A DNA stretch of 64,000 bases from Nymphaea colorata (GCF_008831285.2 NC_045143.1:19917854-19981853); one strand, 5' to 3'; shown: positions 11,022 through 22,199, counted from the first letter of the stretch. Made by a program: numbers and translations. Notes: a model not told the origin generated them from the letters alone.

Positions 11022-12352
11022 ATGATAGATGTTGACATGTTTACCGACGATGAAGAAGGAGTGTTTTACTTAATTCGGCTAGTATTTGTCCTCGTCTTCT
11101 TTTGGTTAGAACAACTTCCTCCGTCTATGAGGATTGTTCATCCATTTAGATCTGCGGGTAGAACTTTTGTTCAACTTATGCTCGAAGGTCATCCTAGAAA
11201 TTGTACGGACTTACTTCGTATGGATCCAGAAACATATCGTACATTATGCAACACACTAAGAACTAAAAAATTATAGGAGGATGCTCGTGACATTAGCATA
11301 GAAGAACAAGTAGCCATTTTTTTGTTGACAGTTGGACACAATGAACGGAATCGTGCCACGCATAATACTTTTCAACATACAGGACAAACAATAAGTACTT
11401 CAACTGTGTACTACGAGCAATATGTATAATGGGTAAGGATTATGTCCGGCGGCCCAATGATGACATGCCAACTACTATTCACCATTCGAAGCGATTCTTT
11501 CCATATTTTCAGGTAATTTTATACTGACTGATAAACTCAACAAAACGCGTACAACATCCAACATACAACATGACTAACTTGCACATATGAATATAGGATT
11601 GTTTAGGAGCAATTGATGGCACCCATGTACCTGCATGGGTCCCAGCATCAGATCAAGCAAGATTTCACAATAGAAAATGATTTCTTTCGCAAAATGTCAT
11701 GACTGTAGTTGGATTCGACACTCGTTTCCACTACGTTTTGGCAGGATGGGAAGGAAGTGCAAAGACTCGAGGGTTTTATACAATGCACTTGATCATACAA
11801 CGGATCCATTTGTGGTCCCAGAAGGTACGTACTCCACCAACCAACGTATTACTTTTTACAAAAAAGTGTGAATGTTTAAATAATTTGTGTTCAATTGTAG
11901 GCAAATACTATCTTGTTGATGGGGGTTATCCAAACATTGTTGGTTTGCTAACACCTTATCGAGGACATCGTTATCATATGTCTGAATTTAACACCCCGGG
12001 GGCACGGACACCTAGGACTCCAGAAGAATTATTCAACCATAGGCATTCATCACTCCGAAATGCAGTCGAAAGAACTTTCGGCATGTTGAAAGCTCGTTTT
12101 CCAATATTGAAAATGCAAGTGCAGTATCCATTCAAAAAACAAGTTCTAATTGTTCTTGCTACATGTGCATTACACAACTTCATAATTGACACAATCCAAA
12201 CGCCGAGCAGTTTGATGATGAGGATGCACCTTCAATTGACAATTTTGTTGTAAGCGAACCGGAAATTGCAAGCCAAACACACCAGCGAGGAAGCAACAAT
12301 TCCATGAGAAGAACTATAACAGATCAAATGTTTACATATTATCAATTGAAAA
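11022..12352 (+). pseudogene. Harbinger transposase (DDE_4 / HARBI1-like nuclease)
   Basis: This DDE transposase of the PIF/Harbinger superfamily cuts and joins at TWA targets. It begins near 11022 (MIDVDMFTDDEE). Then come MRIVHPFRSAGRTF and the helix-turn-helix-like EEQVAIFLLTVGHNERNR. The first catalytic Asp is in CLGAIDGTHVPAWV (about 11615), the second in YYLVDGGYPN (about 11915) and the Glu in NAVERTFGMLKARFP (about 12070). Introns are visible at about 11514-11597 and 11825-11900. A stop after RTKKL (about 11275), frameshifts near 11405 and 11760 and another stop near 11680 make it non-functional. The acidic tail ends near 12352 at a GTAAGT donor. All three catalytic residues are still present. 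Confidence 0.85.
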
Positions 12353-12429
12353 GTAAGTTTATTTTATCAATTGATTATTATTGCATGTGGTTGTTTGACA
12401 TTTGTTTTGTTTTGAATAGGACAACGAAG

Positions 12430-12756
12430 ATGATGCCTCGCCAAAAGTACTATGTCGTGTTCGAGGGTAGGTCGCGAGGCATATATGATAGTTGGGAGCA
12501 GTGCCAACCATTAGTGTATCAATACAAGGGTGCCCTCTTCAGATCATTCCATACCTTCAAAGCAGCTGAATATCACATGAATGAATATCTCCACAACAAG
12601 TATGGTGTGCAATTACGTAGGTCATTGGACATTGACTATGTCAACACAATGCAAGAGGAAGAAGTGATGCAGAGGAATGACCGGAAGTGCAGCCTGAAAC
12701 GTTTGATTGTTTGTTTTGTTACTACTTGTTTTCTTTGTTGGATCTGTACTCGTTAA
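12430..12756 (+). CDS. Third Harbinger ORF: RNase H1 N-terminal / Cauli_VI-like hybrid-binding domain
   Basis: This is a 108-residue open frame between transposase and the right end of the Harbinger element. Residues about 5-60 resemble the RNase H1 N-terminal hybrid-binding domain (also called Cauli_VI or viroplasmin domain). They contain KYYVVFEGRSRGIYDSWEQC and YKGALFRSFHTFKAAEYHM, with the family's pattern of aromatics, GI..SW..C and the KGA..RSF turn. That fold binds RNA:DNA hybrids or double-stranded RNA. No catalytic RNase H domain follows. It may be a separate gene or an exon: a TTGAATAG acceptor precedes it at about 12419. Joining it to the GTAAGT donor at 12353 does not keep the frame as the sequence stands. 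The likeness is by eye and needs a profile search. Confidence 0.6.
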   Translation: MMPRQKYYVVFEGRSRGIYDSWEQCQPLVYQYKGALFRSFHTFKAAEYHMNEYLHNKYGVQLRRSLDIDYVNTMQEEEVMQRNDRKCSLKRLIVCFVTTCFLCWICTR

Positions 12757-13523
12757 ACTTATGTATTGGATGGGACAACACGCTTTGGTTAATGGTTTTA
12801 AACGTTCATACAGGTTTTAGTGTGCTATGCCCTCTTTCTTTGTAATTAAACATTACCAATTGAACTCGTGGATGTGGTGGACTACTTTTACACCTTATTT
12901 GTGTTCTTTCTACGAAATTAGGTTGGATGAATATCAGTTCTTTATAACATGAATGCATATCTACATGTATCTTACTTTCTTTTTGTTTGTTTCGTTTATA
13001 AGTTTTTTCCTTACACATCTTGTTGTGTTTCTGAATGATCAGAACACGATGACCATGCTTCCTTTTGGTAATTGTGCAATGTCTGACATATCCTTGTTAC
13101 GTACGGTATAAGCTGGTAAATGTAGGGGTTGTTTATTTTTTGGTCTAGTTTTTGTAAGGTCTGATATGTCGCTTGCTTGGATGCATGAATGTTGTGGGGT
13201 TTCGAGTTTTTAGTGTTGTGTTAATGGTATTTGTTTACATCATCTTTCATTTTGTACACTCTTCTGATTTGAGGAGAACCAATATAACAAGTTCTAACGG
13301 TCAGAAAAAAAGTCTCTCCTATTTTTTTTACCTTGTGCACCAAACGCAGTTAAATTTACCCAGCAAAAAACTACCCTGTGCATCAAACACGGTTAATTTT
13401 ACCCTGCAAAAAACTTCCCTGCAATCAAACAGAGCCTCAAATCGGAAGTGGGTTAAATTTCATCCTGTTTTTTTTTCAGAAAAATTTACCACATTAAATT
13501 CTTCCTTGCAATCAAACGCAGCC
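12757..13523. other. Harbinger 3' non-coding region
   Basis: This AT-rich sequence has no convincing gene. The last 200 bases repeat short motifs around ATCAAAC and AAATTTACC, ending in the right terminal inverted repeat at 13523. They are probably subterminal transposase-binding repeats. Confidence 0.55.
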
Positions 13524-13526
13524 TAA

Positions 13527-13848
13527 GGAATTCTCATATCTCCTTAGCAGTAGTATAGTAAGTAATAGTAGAGGCAATTTGTGGTTGGACGCTATTCATA
13601 ATCCAAGACCTAACCATGTTGTCGTCCTCTTTCCAGGTCATGTACTTCCCTGACTTGTCAATAGGTTCATCTTCTTCAATTATGTGCCTCTTTCGATGTC
13701 CTTTAACTGACAACATAAAGGACTTGGACCACAGTTCATAGTTGTGTTCATCTAACTTCACAGTAGATCCATAGGAGAATGGATTTCCAGCTCCTTTATG
13801 ATCATTGTCACCCTCTGGTTTGTTGCTCTCAGCCATAATGAACCACAA
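13527..13848 (-). pseudogene. C2 gag N-terminal part
   Basis: This is the beginning of copia gag. Its product probably starts at the Met in MAESNKPEGDN (minus strand, near 13835). It includes VKLDEHNYELWSKSFML and WIMNSVQPQIASTI, typical of plant copia gag (UBN2/DUF4219 region). It runs into the right end of the Harbinger element at 13523, and the rest is at 5675-6428. The leader between this start and the primer binding site is split by LTR-A. Confidence 0.87.
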
Positions 13849-14380
13849 CAGGAATTAAGAACAAGAATACCACGATAAAAATTGTGCAGCAGCTAGGGCA
13901 CATGAAATCAGTCTTATTCATAATCAGTCAGTCATGCAAAGGGGCTGATAAACAAAGTAGAAATCAGCAACATCGCATGCACATCAATAACCCACAGAAA
14001 ATAATCTTGCCCTTCTCCACGAAGACTTCAACAAACAAAACAGCAAACGGCACAAACCTCCTTCACCAATCTGCTTATTGACTGTATTTTGTAGCAGGAG
14101 TTTCAGAGAAAAAAAAAACAGCAAACGTGCAGACTTTCTTCATGCAGATTTTACCAGACTACATACCTTCAACCACCACATGCCTTCAACTTCATAATTA
14201 TATAACAGAAATAACTAGAGGTAGAGAACATCAAACCCTAGTATCCAGAACGTAAACTTCTGAAGAATACAAATCCGTCATCCATTAACCACCAGATCAT
14301 TCAAAAAATAGTCTGCCTTTGACTGCAACCATCACCCACAACTTTGAAACATGTGTCTTCATATCTCCAACGATCTTCAG
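13849..14380 (-). other. C2 untranslated leader, first part
   Basis: This non-coding stretch lies between the C2 gag start and the LTR-A insertion. No ORF or structured motif was recognised. The leader continues at 25320-25570, and TTCAG at 14376-14380 is the left copy of the LTR-A target duplication. Confidence 0.6.
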
Positions 14381-17177
14381 TGTAACGCTCGGCCTTTGCA
14401 GGACGGATCGGGTCATGGTCCAGACCCGAACCCAAACTCCTCGTGCGACAGGAACCCGACACCGCCCTCTTCTCCCTCACCTTTCCCTCGTCTATCTCCT
14501 GGAGGTCTCCCGTGCCAGCGCAGAGAAGAAGAAGAAGACGGAGGTGGTGCAGCGGCGACGAGGACGGCAGCGACGAGGACGGTGGCGGCGCCGGCGGCGG
14601 TGTTTCGATAAGCCCCAACCTCTTTCTTCTTCTTCCCTCTTCATTCTTCTCCTCCTCCCTCCTGCGCAGCCCCTGTCCCCCCTGCTCAATTTTCCCCTCT
14701 CCGTCAGTACCCTATGCCCTCACGATTTCTCTTCCTCCTTCTCACGCCTCCTTCTCACGCCTCCTTCTCCCTTCTCACGCGCTCTCATCCCAACTGCTTG
14801 TTTTTTTTTTCCCTTGACTGCTCCCTCTCCCTCACCATGTGAGCCTCCCTCAACCGAACCCCTCCTTTTTGCCTTGCCAGCTGCCTTTTTCTCATGGCAG
14901 ACCTCTGTTTTCTTTTCCTTGTCGCGGATTCTCATCGTATATTGCCGTTTGAATGGTTTGCAGCTAGGGGAGTCTATTTTCCCCCCTCTTACCAGCAAGT
15001 ACGGCGTGTGGTTGGCGACGGCAGCAAGCAATCCTGGGCATTGGCACTTGTTCGAACGCGTGAGGTGGCTGCTGAAAGGATTGCAGCAGTCTAGACACTT
15101 GATTTGGAGTGAGCAAGGCGTAATTGAGCCTATCTTATTGTATATTTTTCCTTTGGAACACGTATAATTATTGTTTGAGCATGCTAGAAGGTAGAATTGA
15201 TGAGTTGGGATGCATATTAGCGACCCTGCTTTTGGGGAAAGTCTAGGATTATTTTGGAAAAGCGTTGATTCATGTATATATTGTTCTTTTAAGCATGATG
15301 GGTTGATTTTCGAAGCAATAGGGAAGCATGGTAGAGATTGTGATGTTGTGGAGTAGTATAGGACCGTCTTTGTGAACGCTTGGGAGCGCCTTTGTCGACG
15401 GTGGGTGTATGTGTGGGAAGGAAGAGGGTGTACATGTTGGGAAGACACCTTCACTAAGGAAGCAAGAGAGAAATGGATTAGGGATCAATTCAAATCGATA
15501 GTGCGAAGCTTAAGCCTTTGGTGGTAACCTCTAGGGCGGAGGAGAGACCCTTTTGAAGGCTTTGTGGGTCGACACTACCCATCGATACTCTCTTGAGGCA
15601 ATGGCATGCCTCAATGATTTTGTTCTATAATCGTTTTGATTGTGAATCTAAACTAGTGTAGTGTTTAGTCATTTACCACTTGTGTATGTTTGCAGGTACA
15701 CCGGGTACGTCCCGTCGACCTTGAGCGACCAATTTCGAAGCTCGAGGCATTTTGAAGATTTTTGCGGGCGCGCAACAGGTATGGCAGCATTCCATGTAAC
15801 GCTCCTTGTTTTTGGGCAGGTCGGGTCGGATCGGAACCCAGACCCGTACCCGAACCCTTGGCGTGAAAGAGCCCGACGCAAGGGCTCTTCTCCCTCGCCT
15901 TTCCCTCTTTTCTCTCGTCTATCTCCTGGGTACTCACGGCCAGTGCAGAGAAGAAGAAGACGGAGGTGGTGCAGGCGGTGGCTCGACCGGCAGCGGCGGA
16001 GGTGGCGACGGCGGCAGCGTGGGTAAGCTCTCCTCTGCTGCCCTATCTTCTCCCTCTCTCGTTATTTCTGCTGCCTTTCCCGTTTCCTCTTTTTCCCCTT
16101 TCGTCTGCTCTCTCTCGCATCTCTCTCTGCCCACGCTCACTCTTTCTCTCGTCTCCTTCCCCTTTCTCATTCACGCTCACCTCACTGCTGGCCTTTTTCC
16201 CCTTTGACCGAACCCTCTCCCCTATCAGTCCCCCTCTGTTTTTCTCTCTCTCTCCCTCTACTCGACCTCCCTCTCTGTCCACGCTTCACGCTCTCTCCCC
16301 ATTTTCTGCTTGTTTTTCTATTTTCTCCAATCGAGCACTCTCTCTCACTGATTTTCACTATTCTATCACTGTTTGATCCGATTTCAGCTTGGGGCCTCCC
16401 CCTCGTAACAGCGATTAGAGAAGGCCTTGGTGGTGGCGGCATTGGAGGATTTTAGCCGTTTGGGGACCACTTGGACTCGTGAGGTGGCTGCCGGGAGGAT
16501 TACAGCAGTTTAGATTTTCAAATTGGGGTGAGCAAGGCGAAATTGAACCTATTTTATGATATACTTTTCTTTGGAACGCGTATAATTATTGTTTGAGCAT
16601 GCTAGAAGGTAGAATTGATAGTTAGGGAAGCATGCAAGCGACCTTGCTTTTTGGGAAAAGTGTAGGATGATGGGAGAGAAGAGATGATTCGTGTTTAGTA
16701 TGATCTTTTATGCATGATAGGTTGTTTTAGATGCTATAGGGAAGCATGGTAGAGTTAGAGACATTGTGGAGAAGCATAGGACCGCCTTTGGGGAATGCTT
16801 GGAACACCCCTGATGTCATGAGTGGTATGTGTAGTAGGAAGAGGGCGCGCATGTTGGGAAGACACCTCAACTAACGGAAAGTTTATGAGAAATGCGTTAA
16901 GGATGGATTGATCGAAGCATTGGGGTTTTGACGTTGGGTGGAAACGGCAAGAAGTTGCGTAGTGGCCTATTAGAGGGCGTGTAGGTCGATACTACCCGTC
17001 GACACCCTCTTGAGGCGATGACACGTGCCTCAAGGATGTTGTTTGGTATTTGTTTGAATTGTTTAGGTATCTAGTAGGAGTCTTACCTTTTGTTTATGTC
17101 TGCAGGTGCTCCGGGCACGTCTCGTCGACCTTGAGTTCGAAGGTCGAGGAGTTTTGAAGAATTTGGTGAGCGCGCCA

Positions 17178-17366
17178 TGTTAGAATGTATGTATTCCTAT
17201 ATATATATATATATATCTATGTGCATGTACATTACATATATTAGTGTGCTAATATATGTCTTACATAGATAGATATGTGTATCAGGCCCAAATTAGAGGG
17301 CGTGTAGGTCGATACTACCCGTCGACACCCTCTTGAAGTATTTGCCTAATTTGGGCCTGATTTACA
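17178..17366 (+). repeat. C3 5' LTR with a filler replacing its centre
   Basis: The first ~105 bases and last ~30 bases match the 3' LTR. The roughly 360 bases between them are replaced by a filler (about 17281-17336). The filler starts with an inverted copy of the LTR end (CAGGCCCAAATTA). It continues with 44 bases (17293-17336) identical to 16970-17013 in the flanking LTR-B sequence. The TATA-like TATAAATA of the 3' LTR (22001-22008) is absent here. Confidence 0.92.
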
Positions 17367-17694
17367 TGGTATCATTGCCACGTCTTTGGCTCTTTGTCTT
17401 GCTGCCGTTCAAGATTGAAGGTTCAGTTTTTACTCCTACGTTGGAGCTGTGAAGCACTCCAAGTGTTCGAGATATTGCTTGCTGTTGTTTTTCACAAGAA
17501 GAAGAGTGTTTTTGCTGGCTTCTTTTTGGTGATTTCTTGACGGAATTTAGCTCCCTTGGTGGTGAGCTCGTGGCCGTTGGAAGGGTGACTGGTTTCTATT
17601 GTTGCTGAGTTTTTATCCTTGCCGTGGACTTCTTTTCACGTGGCTGCCATCTTCTTCATAACTTGTAAGTGGATCTACCTTGTTGATTGTGCTC

Positions 17695-19170
17695 ATGGAT
17701 GACAAAGTCTCTTCTCTTCCATTTCCCAAACTCTCATCAACCAATTACATACAATGGGCTAGAACTATGGAACACTTTATTCGTAGTAAAAGCCTTTGGG
17801 GACTAGTTGATGGGACAAAACTTGAACCACAACTAGTCCTTACGAAAATTGTTGATGGAAGGGCTATGGAATTGGATGCAACCGAAAAAGAAAAGGTAAT
17901 GGCTGAATACAACAAGAAATGGGAAGAATGGAGTGTTGGTCATCACAAAATCATTACTTGGATCTTGACTTGTGTTGACAATGCTACTAGCGGGCAAATC
18001 TCTAAATTAAATTCTGCCCTAGAAGCTAGGGAATATCTAAAGAAAACTCATACCATGAGAGATGTTGCTTATATGCATCATGTTCAACTCAAAATTCACA
18101 ATCTTCAACAAGGAGATAGACCTATTAAAGATTATGTGGCTGAAATGGATCAATTGTATGATGAATTGAGTATTTTTGAACCACATTGGACACAAGATCT
18201 TATTCTTAGAGAAAAGCAAATACAACGTGACAAGTTTTACAAGTTTATCATAGGTCTTAGACCGGAATTTGATGGTGTCAAAACTGCTTTACTTCATCGT
18301 TCTAAAACACCATCTATGAATGAGGCTATTGCGGAGCTTCAAATGGAGGAAAATCGTCTTTGTCTTGATAAAGAGAAAGTCAACAATGTGCTTGCCACAT
18401 CTAGGCCGGGGGCCCATTTGAGACCTTATAGACCTCCTCACTTCAATCGTACAAATGAAGGAGCAAGAAGAAAAGTTATTTGCTATCATTGTCAAGAAGA
18501 AGGACATACCAAGCCAAGATGTCCAAAACTTAGAACTTTTGACAAAAGAAGCAATGTTGCGGCTCCAATTCAAGAAGAAAGAAAAGAAGCAAGCTCATTC
18601 CAACTTGATCAACTCATAAGTGCTCTTCAACCGTTTCTAAAGGGAGGAGGCACACCTTCAACTTTGGGAGCTACCGTGGCATCTACTTCTTCAAGTAAGT
18701 ATTCTTGGATTATTGATTCGGGTGCATCTTTTCATATGATGCCTTGTGAATCCCTTCTCACCGAATGCACTAAAAATGATTCTTATTCATTTGTGAAAAC
18801 GGCGGATGGTACTTCTCTTGAAATTGATTTTATTGGAAATCTTGACCTAGATTTTGGATCCAAAACTTTAAAAGTACCTCAAGTAAGACACATTCCTAAA
18901 TTAAGCTTAAATTTATTGTCCGTTTCTCAAATAGCCGACCTTGGTTTTGATATAATCTTCTCACAATCCAGATGTTTGATACAGGACCGAGTATCCAAGA
19001 AGACGATTGGGGAAGGTTTTAGAACAAAAGATCTCTACTACATAGACTTTTTGGACCTTTCAAGACCATCTTGCAATATCTCCAAAGAATGTGACATTCA
19101 AACTTGGCATCAAAGACTTGGACATACCAATATAGAAAAAATGTCTCATCTTCCTTTCATGGAGAATTTT
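17695..19170 (+). pseudogene. C3 gag, protease and start of integrase
   Basis: This is a copia polyprotein N-terminal region. The likely start is the ATG at 17695 (MDDKVSSLPFPKLSSTNYIQ). Gag includes YIQWARTMEHFIRSKSLWG, the UBN2-type middle and a zinc knuckle CYHCQEEGHTKPRC near 18480-18525. Protease has WIIDSGASFHM near 18705-18740. The integrase zinc domain starts at WHQRLGHTN (about 19105) but is cut after MSHLPF. From there the frame runs out of register into nonsense ending at 19236. A deletion removed the Cys half of the zinc finger and the first catalytic Asp. Confidence 0.88.
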
Positions 19171-20300
19171 TGTCAAAAGAACTTTCTAGGCATACTTGGG
19201 TTTACTTTCTCAAACACAAATCGGAGGTTTTCATAAACTTTAAGAATTTCTACAACATGATCTATACCCAATTTGGCTCAAACATCAAAGTCTTTAGAAG
19301 TGATTCGGGAGGAGAATTTATGTCAAATGAATTTCAAAAATTTCTAAAAGAAAAAGGCATTGTTCATCAAAGATCTTGTCCTAACACTCCACAACAAAAC
19401 GGAGTGGCCGAGCGTAAACATAGGCACATTATTGAAACTACTAGAGCCCTTCTTTTATCTAAAAATGTTCCCAAAAATTTTTGGGCTGAGGGTGTTTTGA
19501 CTTCAACCTATTTAATTAATAGAATGCCTACCAAACTTTTGAAACATATTTCTCCTTTTGAAAAACTTCATCATGTTAAACCTAATTACAATAGACTTAA
19601 AGTCTTTGGTTGCAAATGTTTTGTGTTAAGTGACAAAGATGATAAACTTTCTTCCAAAGCCATTTCTTGTGTTTTTATTGGGTATTCCGAAACTCAAAAG
19701 GGTTATAGATGTTATGATATTGAAAGAGATAAAGTTTATGTTTCTAGAAATGTGATCTTTCTAGAAAATGAAGATGGTTTCAAAGATGAACCTTGGGTAT
19801 TCCGAAACTCAAAAGGGTTATAGATGTTATGATATTGAAAGAGATAAAGTTTATGTTTCTAGAAATGTGATCTTTCTAGAAAATGAAGATGGTTTCAAAG
19901 ATGAACCCAAGAAACTAGAAGATTATACTTTTCTTTGGACTAATGATATTGATGATGATGATGATATTGATGATAATGAACCCGATAAAGTTGTAGAAGT
20001 GCCAATTGAAGAAGTCAACAATGACAATTCTACTCATTTGATTCCTCCAAAAGAGATCTTAGTTTATAGAAAAAGAGATCCCCAAAATCAAGAAACTAAT
20101 CAATCTCTCCCTAGGAGATCCCAAAGGCACACTAGACCTCCTCAAAGATTTATCTCTTATGAGTCTTTTTTCCCAAAATTTCGAGCTTGTCTTATGGCAC
20201 ATCATTCTTTTTATGAGCCATCTTCTTACCTTGAAGCTAAGGAAGATCCCAATTGGATTGAAGCCATGAATCTTGAACTTAAAGCTCTTGAAAGCAATGA
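19171..20300 (+). pseudogene. C3 integrase remainder with a 115-bp tandem duplication
   Basis: The integrase resumes at HTWVYFLKHKSEVFINF. It has the second catalytic Asp in VFRSDSGGEFMSN and the Glu in QQNGVAERKHRHI, but lacks the first Asp. The block GYSETQKGYRCYDIERDK is present twice. Positions 19678-19792 and 19793-19907 are a direct tandem duplication of 115 bp, which shifts the frame. An acidic IDDDDDIDDNE-like linker follows. A frameshift at about 20303 separates it from RT. Confidence 0.87.
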
Positions 20301-20302
20301 GA

Positions 20303-21691
20303 TGTAGATGGATCTATAAAATCAAAACTAGAAGTGATGGAACCTTAGAAAGATACAAGGCCAGACTTGTTGCCAAGGGATATGCTCAAGAATATGGGAT
20401 TGATTATGAAGAAACCTTTGCTCCTGTTGCTCGCATGACTTCTGTTAGAACTCTTATTGCCATTGCTTCTGTTAAACATTGGACTACTTTTCAAATGGAT
20501 GTTAAAAATGCTTTCTTAAATGGTCACCTGCAGGAAGAAGTTTTCATGAGTGCTCCTCCTAGTTTTGATCTACCTCAAAACAAAGTTTTACGTCTTAAGA
20601 AAGCCCTTTATGGTTTAAAACAAGCTCCCAAGGCCTGGTTTGATAAGTTTAGTAGTGTCATGTTTAATCAAGGTTTTCAATCTTGCTACTCTGACACTGC
20701 CATGTTTATAAAAACCACCTCCGTAGGTGTAATTGTTTTATTATTGTATGTTGATGATATGGTTATTACTGGAAGTGATGATAAAGGGATTATAGAGGTA
20801 AAAGATTTTCTTAACAAATGCTTTCAGATGACTGATTTGGGAAGACTAACTTATTTTCTTGGAATTGAAGTTGCTTATAGCAAACAGGGTTATCTTCTTT
20901 CTCAAATGAAGTTTGCCAGTGAATTAGTTGACAGAACAGGTATCTCAGATGACAAAGTTGTGGATACTCCAGAAGCACTGGGAGTAAAAATGAAAATTGA
21001 TGATGGAGAGATATTGGAGAATCCCACTCCTTTTCGGCAAATAGTTGGCGCTCTCTCGTATCTCTCCATCACCAGACCTGACATTGCTCATGCTGTGCAT
21101 GTGATAAGCCAATTTCAACAAAGACCCACCTCAGTGCACATGGGAGCGGCAATGCGGATTGTCCGTTATGTGAAAAACAGTATCAACAAAGGACTATTTC
21201 TGTCTTTCTCTTCTATATTAGAATTAGTTGTTTATACAGATGCTGATTGGGGTGGAGATCCCAACAATGGGCACTCTACCACTGGTTTTTGTGTGTTTTT
21301 AGGTGATTCCTTAATCTCCTGGCGATGTAAGAAACAAAATAAGGTGTCACTATCATCAACAGAAACTGAGTATCGTGCGATGGCAACTACAACAATGGAG
21401 ATAGTGTGGCTCAAAAGCTTATTGAAGGACATGGGAATTCATATCATGAATCCTGTCAAGCTTTGCTGCGACAACAAAAGTGCAATCTATATTGCTAGCA
21501 ATCACACATTTCATGAAAGAACAAAGCATATAGAGATGGACTGTCATTTTGTTCGTGAAGAGTTCCTTCAGAAAAACATATATCTCTCCTATGTTCCCTC
21601 TAAATATCAACTAGGAGATTTCTTTACCAAGGCTCTTGCTGCTGCGAGGTTTCAATTTCTCCTTGGCAAACTTTCGGTTATCACACCGTAA
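20303..21691 (+). pseudogene. C3 reverse transcriptase and RNase H
   Basis: This long, nearly intact copia RT/RNase H frame includes RWIYKIKTRSDGTLERYKA, MDVKNAFLNGHLQEEVFM, KKALYGLKQAPKAW and the catalytic YVDDMVITG near 20750. RNase H has TDADWGGDP, STTGFCVFLG, SSTETEYRAM, CDNKSAIYIASN and the GDFFTKAL end block. No internal stop is seen from 20303 to 21691. Only the upstream frameshift and the dead integrase keep the polyprotein from being complete. Confidence 0.9.
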
Positions 21692-21704
21692 GTTTGAGGG
21701 GGGA

Positions 21705-22199
21705 TGTTAGAATGTATGTATTCCTATATATATATATATATATATATATCTATGTGCATGTACATTACATATATTAGTGTGCTAATATATGTCTTAGATA
21801 GATATGTGTATATTTTAGGGTACCTAGGTCATACTTGTAATTTTTCATTTTCTTTTATGTCTTTTTCTATTTCCTTTTTACACCTTTATTTTTAGTTAAG
21901 AGAGGAAATAGTTGTTGGGCCTCTCTCCAACGGCTAGAATTCTAGCCGTTGGAAATGGCCCAACAGCCATTTCCTCTCCTCCTCTCTTCTTCCCTTGTAT
22001 TATAAATAAGGGACTGTTGTCCCCTTTTAATGTATGGCTTGTTAAGCCACATCTTGTAGTTTTTGCCTTGTTTGGCTGAAGATCAATATATTTTCTTTAT
22101 CCTCTTGTTAGAGGACTCTTGTGTATTGCCTTGTTGAGCTAGTGGGAGATTCAAAAGTGATATTCTTGAAGTATTTGCCTAATTTGGGCCTGATTTACA
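21705..22199 (+). repeat. C3 3' LTR with TATA box and a long foldback
   Basis: This complete 495-bp LTR runs from TGTTAGAATG to GATTTACA. It has a (TA)n run near 21725-21750 and a TATA-like TATAAATA at 22001-22008. A near-perfect foldback covers about 21899-21978, centred on a 26-bp perfect palindrome at 21927-21952. The palindrome is flanked by TTGGGCC and GGCCCAA and outer arms GAGGAAAT and ATTTCCTC. The corresponding region is missing in the 5' LTR. Confidence 0.92.

Larger units (their letters stand above)
6432..13523 (+). mobile_element. PIF/Harbinger DNA transposon inserted in C2 gag
   Basis: This is a 7.1-kb element. Its terminal inverted repeats are AGCTGCGTTTGATTGCA at the left and the complement of GGCTGCGTTTGATTGCA at the right. 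The 3-bp TSD is TAA (6429-6431 and 13524-13526), the Harbinger hallmark. It encodes ORF1 with a Myb/SANT-like domain, a DDE_4-type transposase and a third small ORF with an RNase H1 hybrid-binding-like domain. A 1.1-kb hAT element disrupts ORF1. Subterminal repeats of the type ATCAAACG occur near the right end (about 13335-13515). Removing the element restores continuity of C2 gag. The transposase has stops, so it is no longer autonomous. Confidence 0.92.
17178..22199 (+). mobile_element. Copia element C3, innermost insertion
   Basis: This 5.0-kb copia element has a 5' LTR at 17178-17366 (189 bp, damaged and patched) and a 3' LTR at 21705-22199 (495 bp, complete). The primer binding site TGGTATCATTGCC starts at 17367 and the polypurine tract GAGGGGGGA ends at 21704. 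A perfect TSD CGCCA lies at 17173-17177 and 22200-22204. The order is gag, protease, integrase, RT, RNase H. Where both LTRs can be compared they are nearly identical, so it is young. The 5' LTR has lost its promoter region, integrase is deleted, and a 115-bp duplication shifts the frame, so the copy is defective. Confidence 0.94.

Noticed and set aside
12304-12756. Direct in-frame fusion of the Harbinger transposase tail to the hybrid-binding-like ORF by the GTAAGT (12353) / TTGAATAG (12419) intron
   Set aside because: With those splice sites the frame runs into TGA within a few codons, so a fusion is not supported as the sequence stands.
14319-15167. Long plus and minus frames in LTR-A and LTR-B (for example 14319-15167 and 14720-15454)
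   Set aside because: They lie in solo LTRs, are Ser/Arg/Pro low complexity, overlap each other on both strands, and are not preserved between the two LTR copies.
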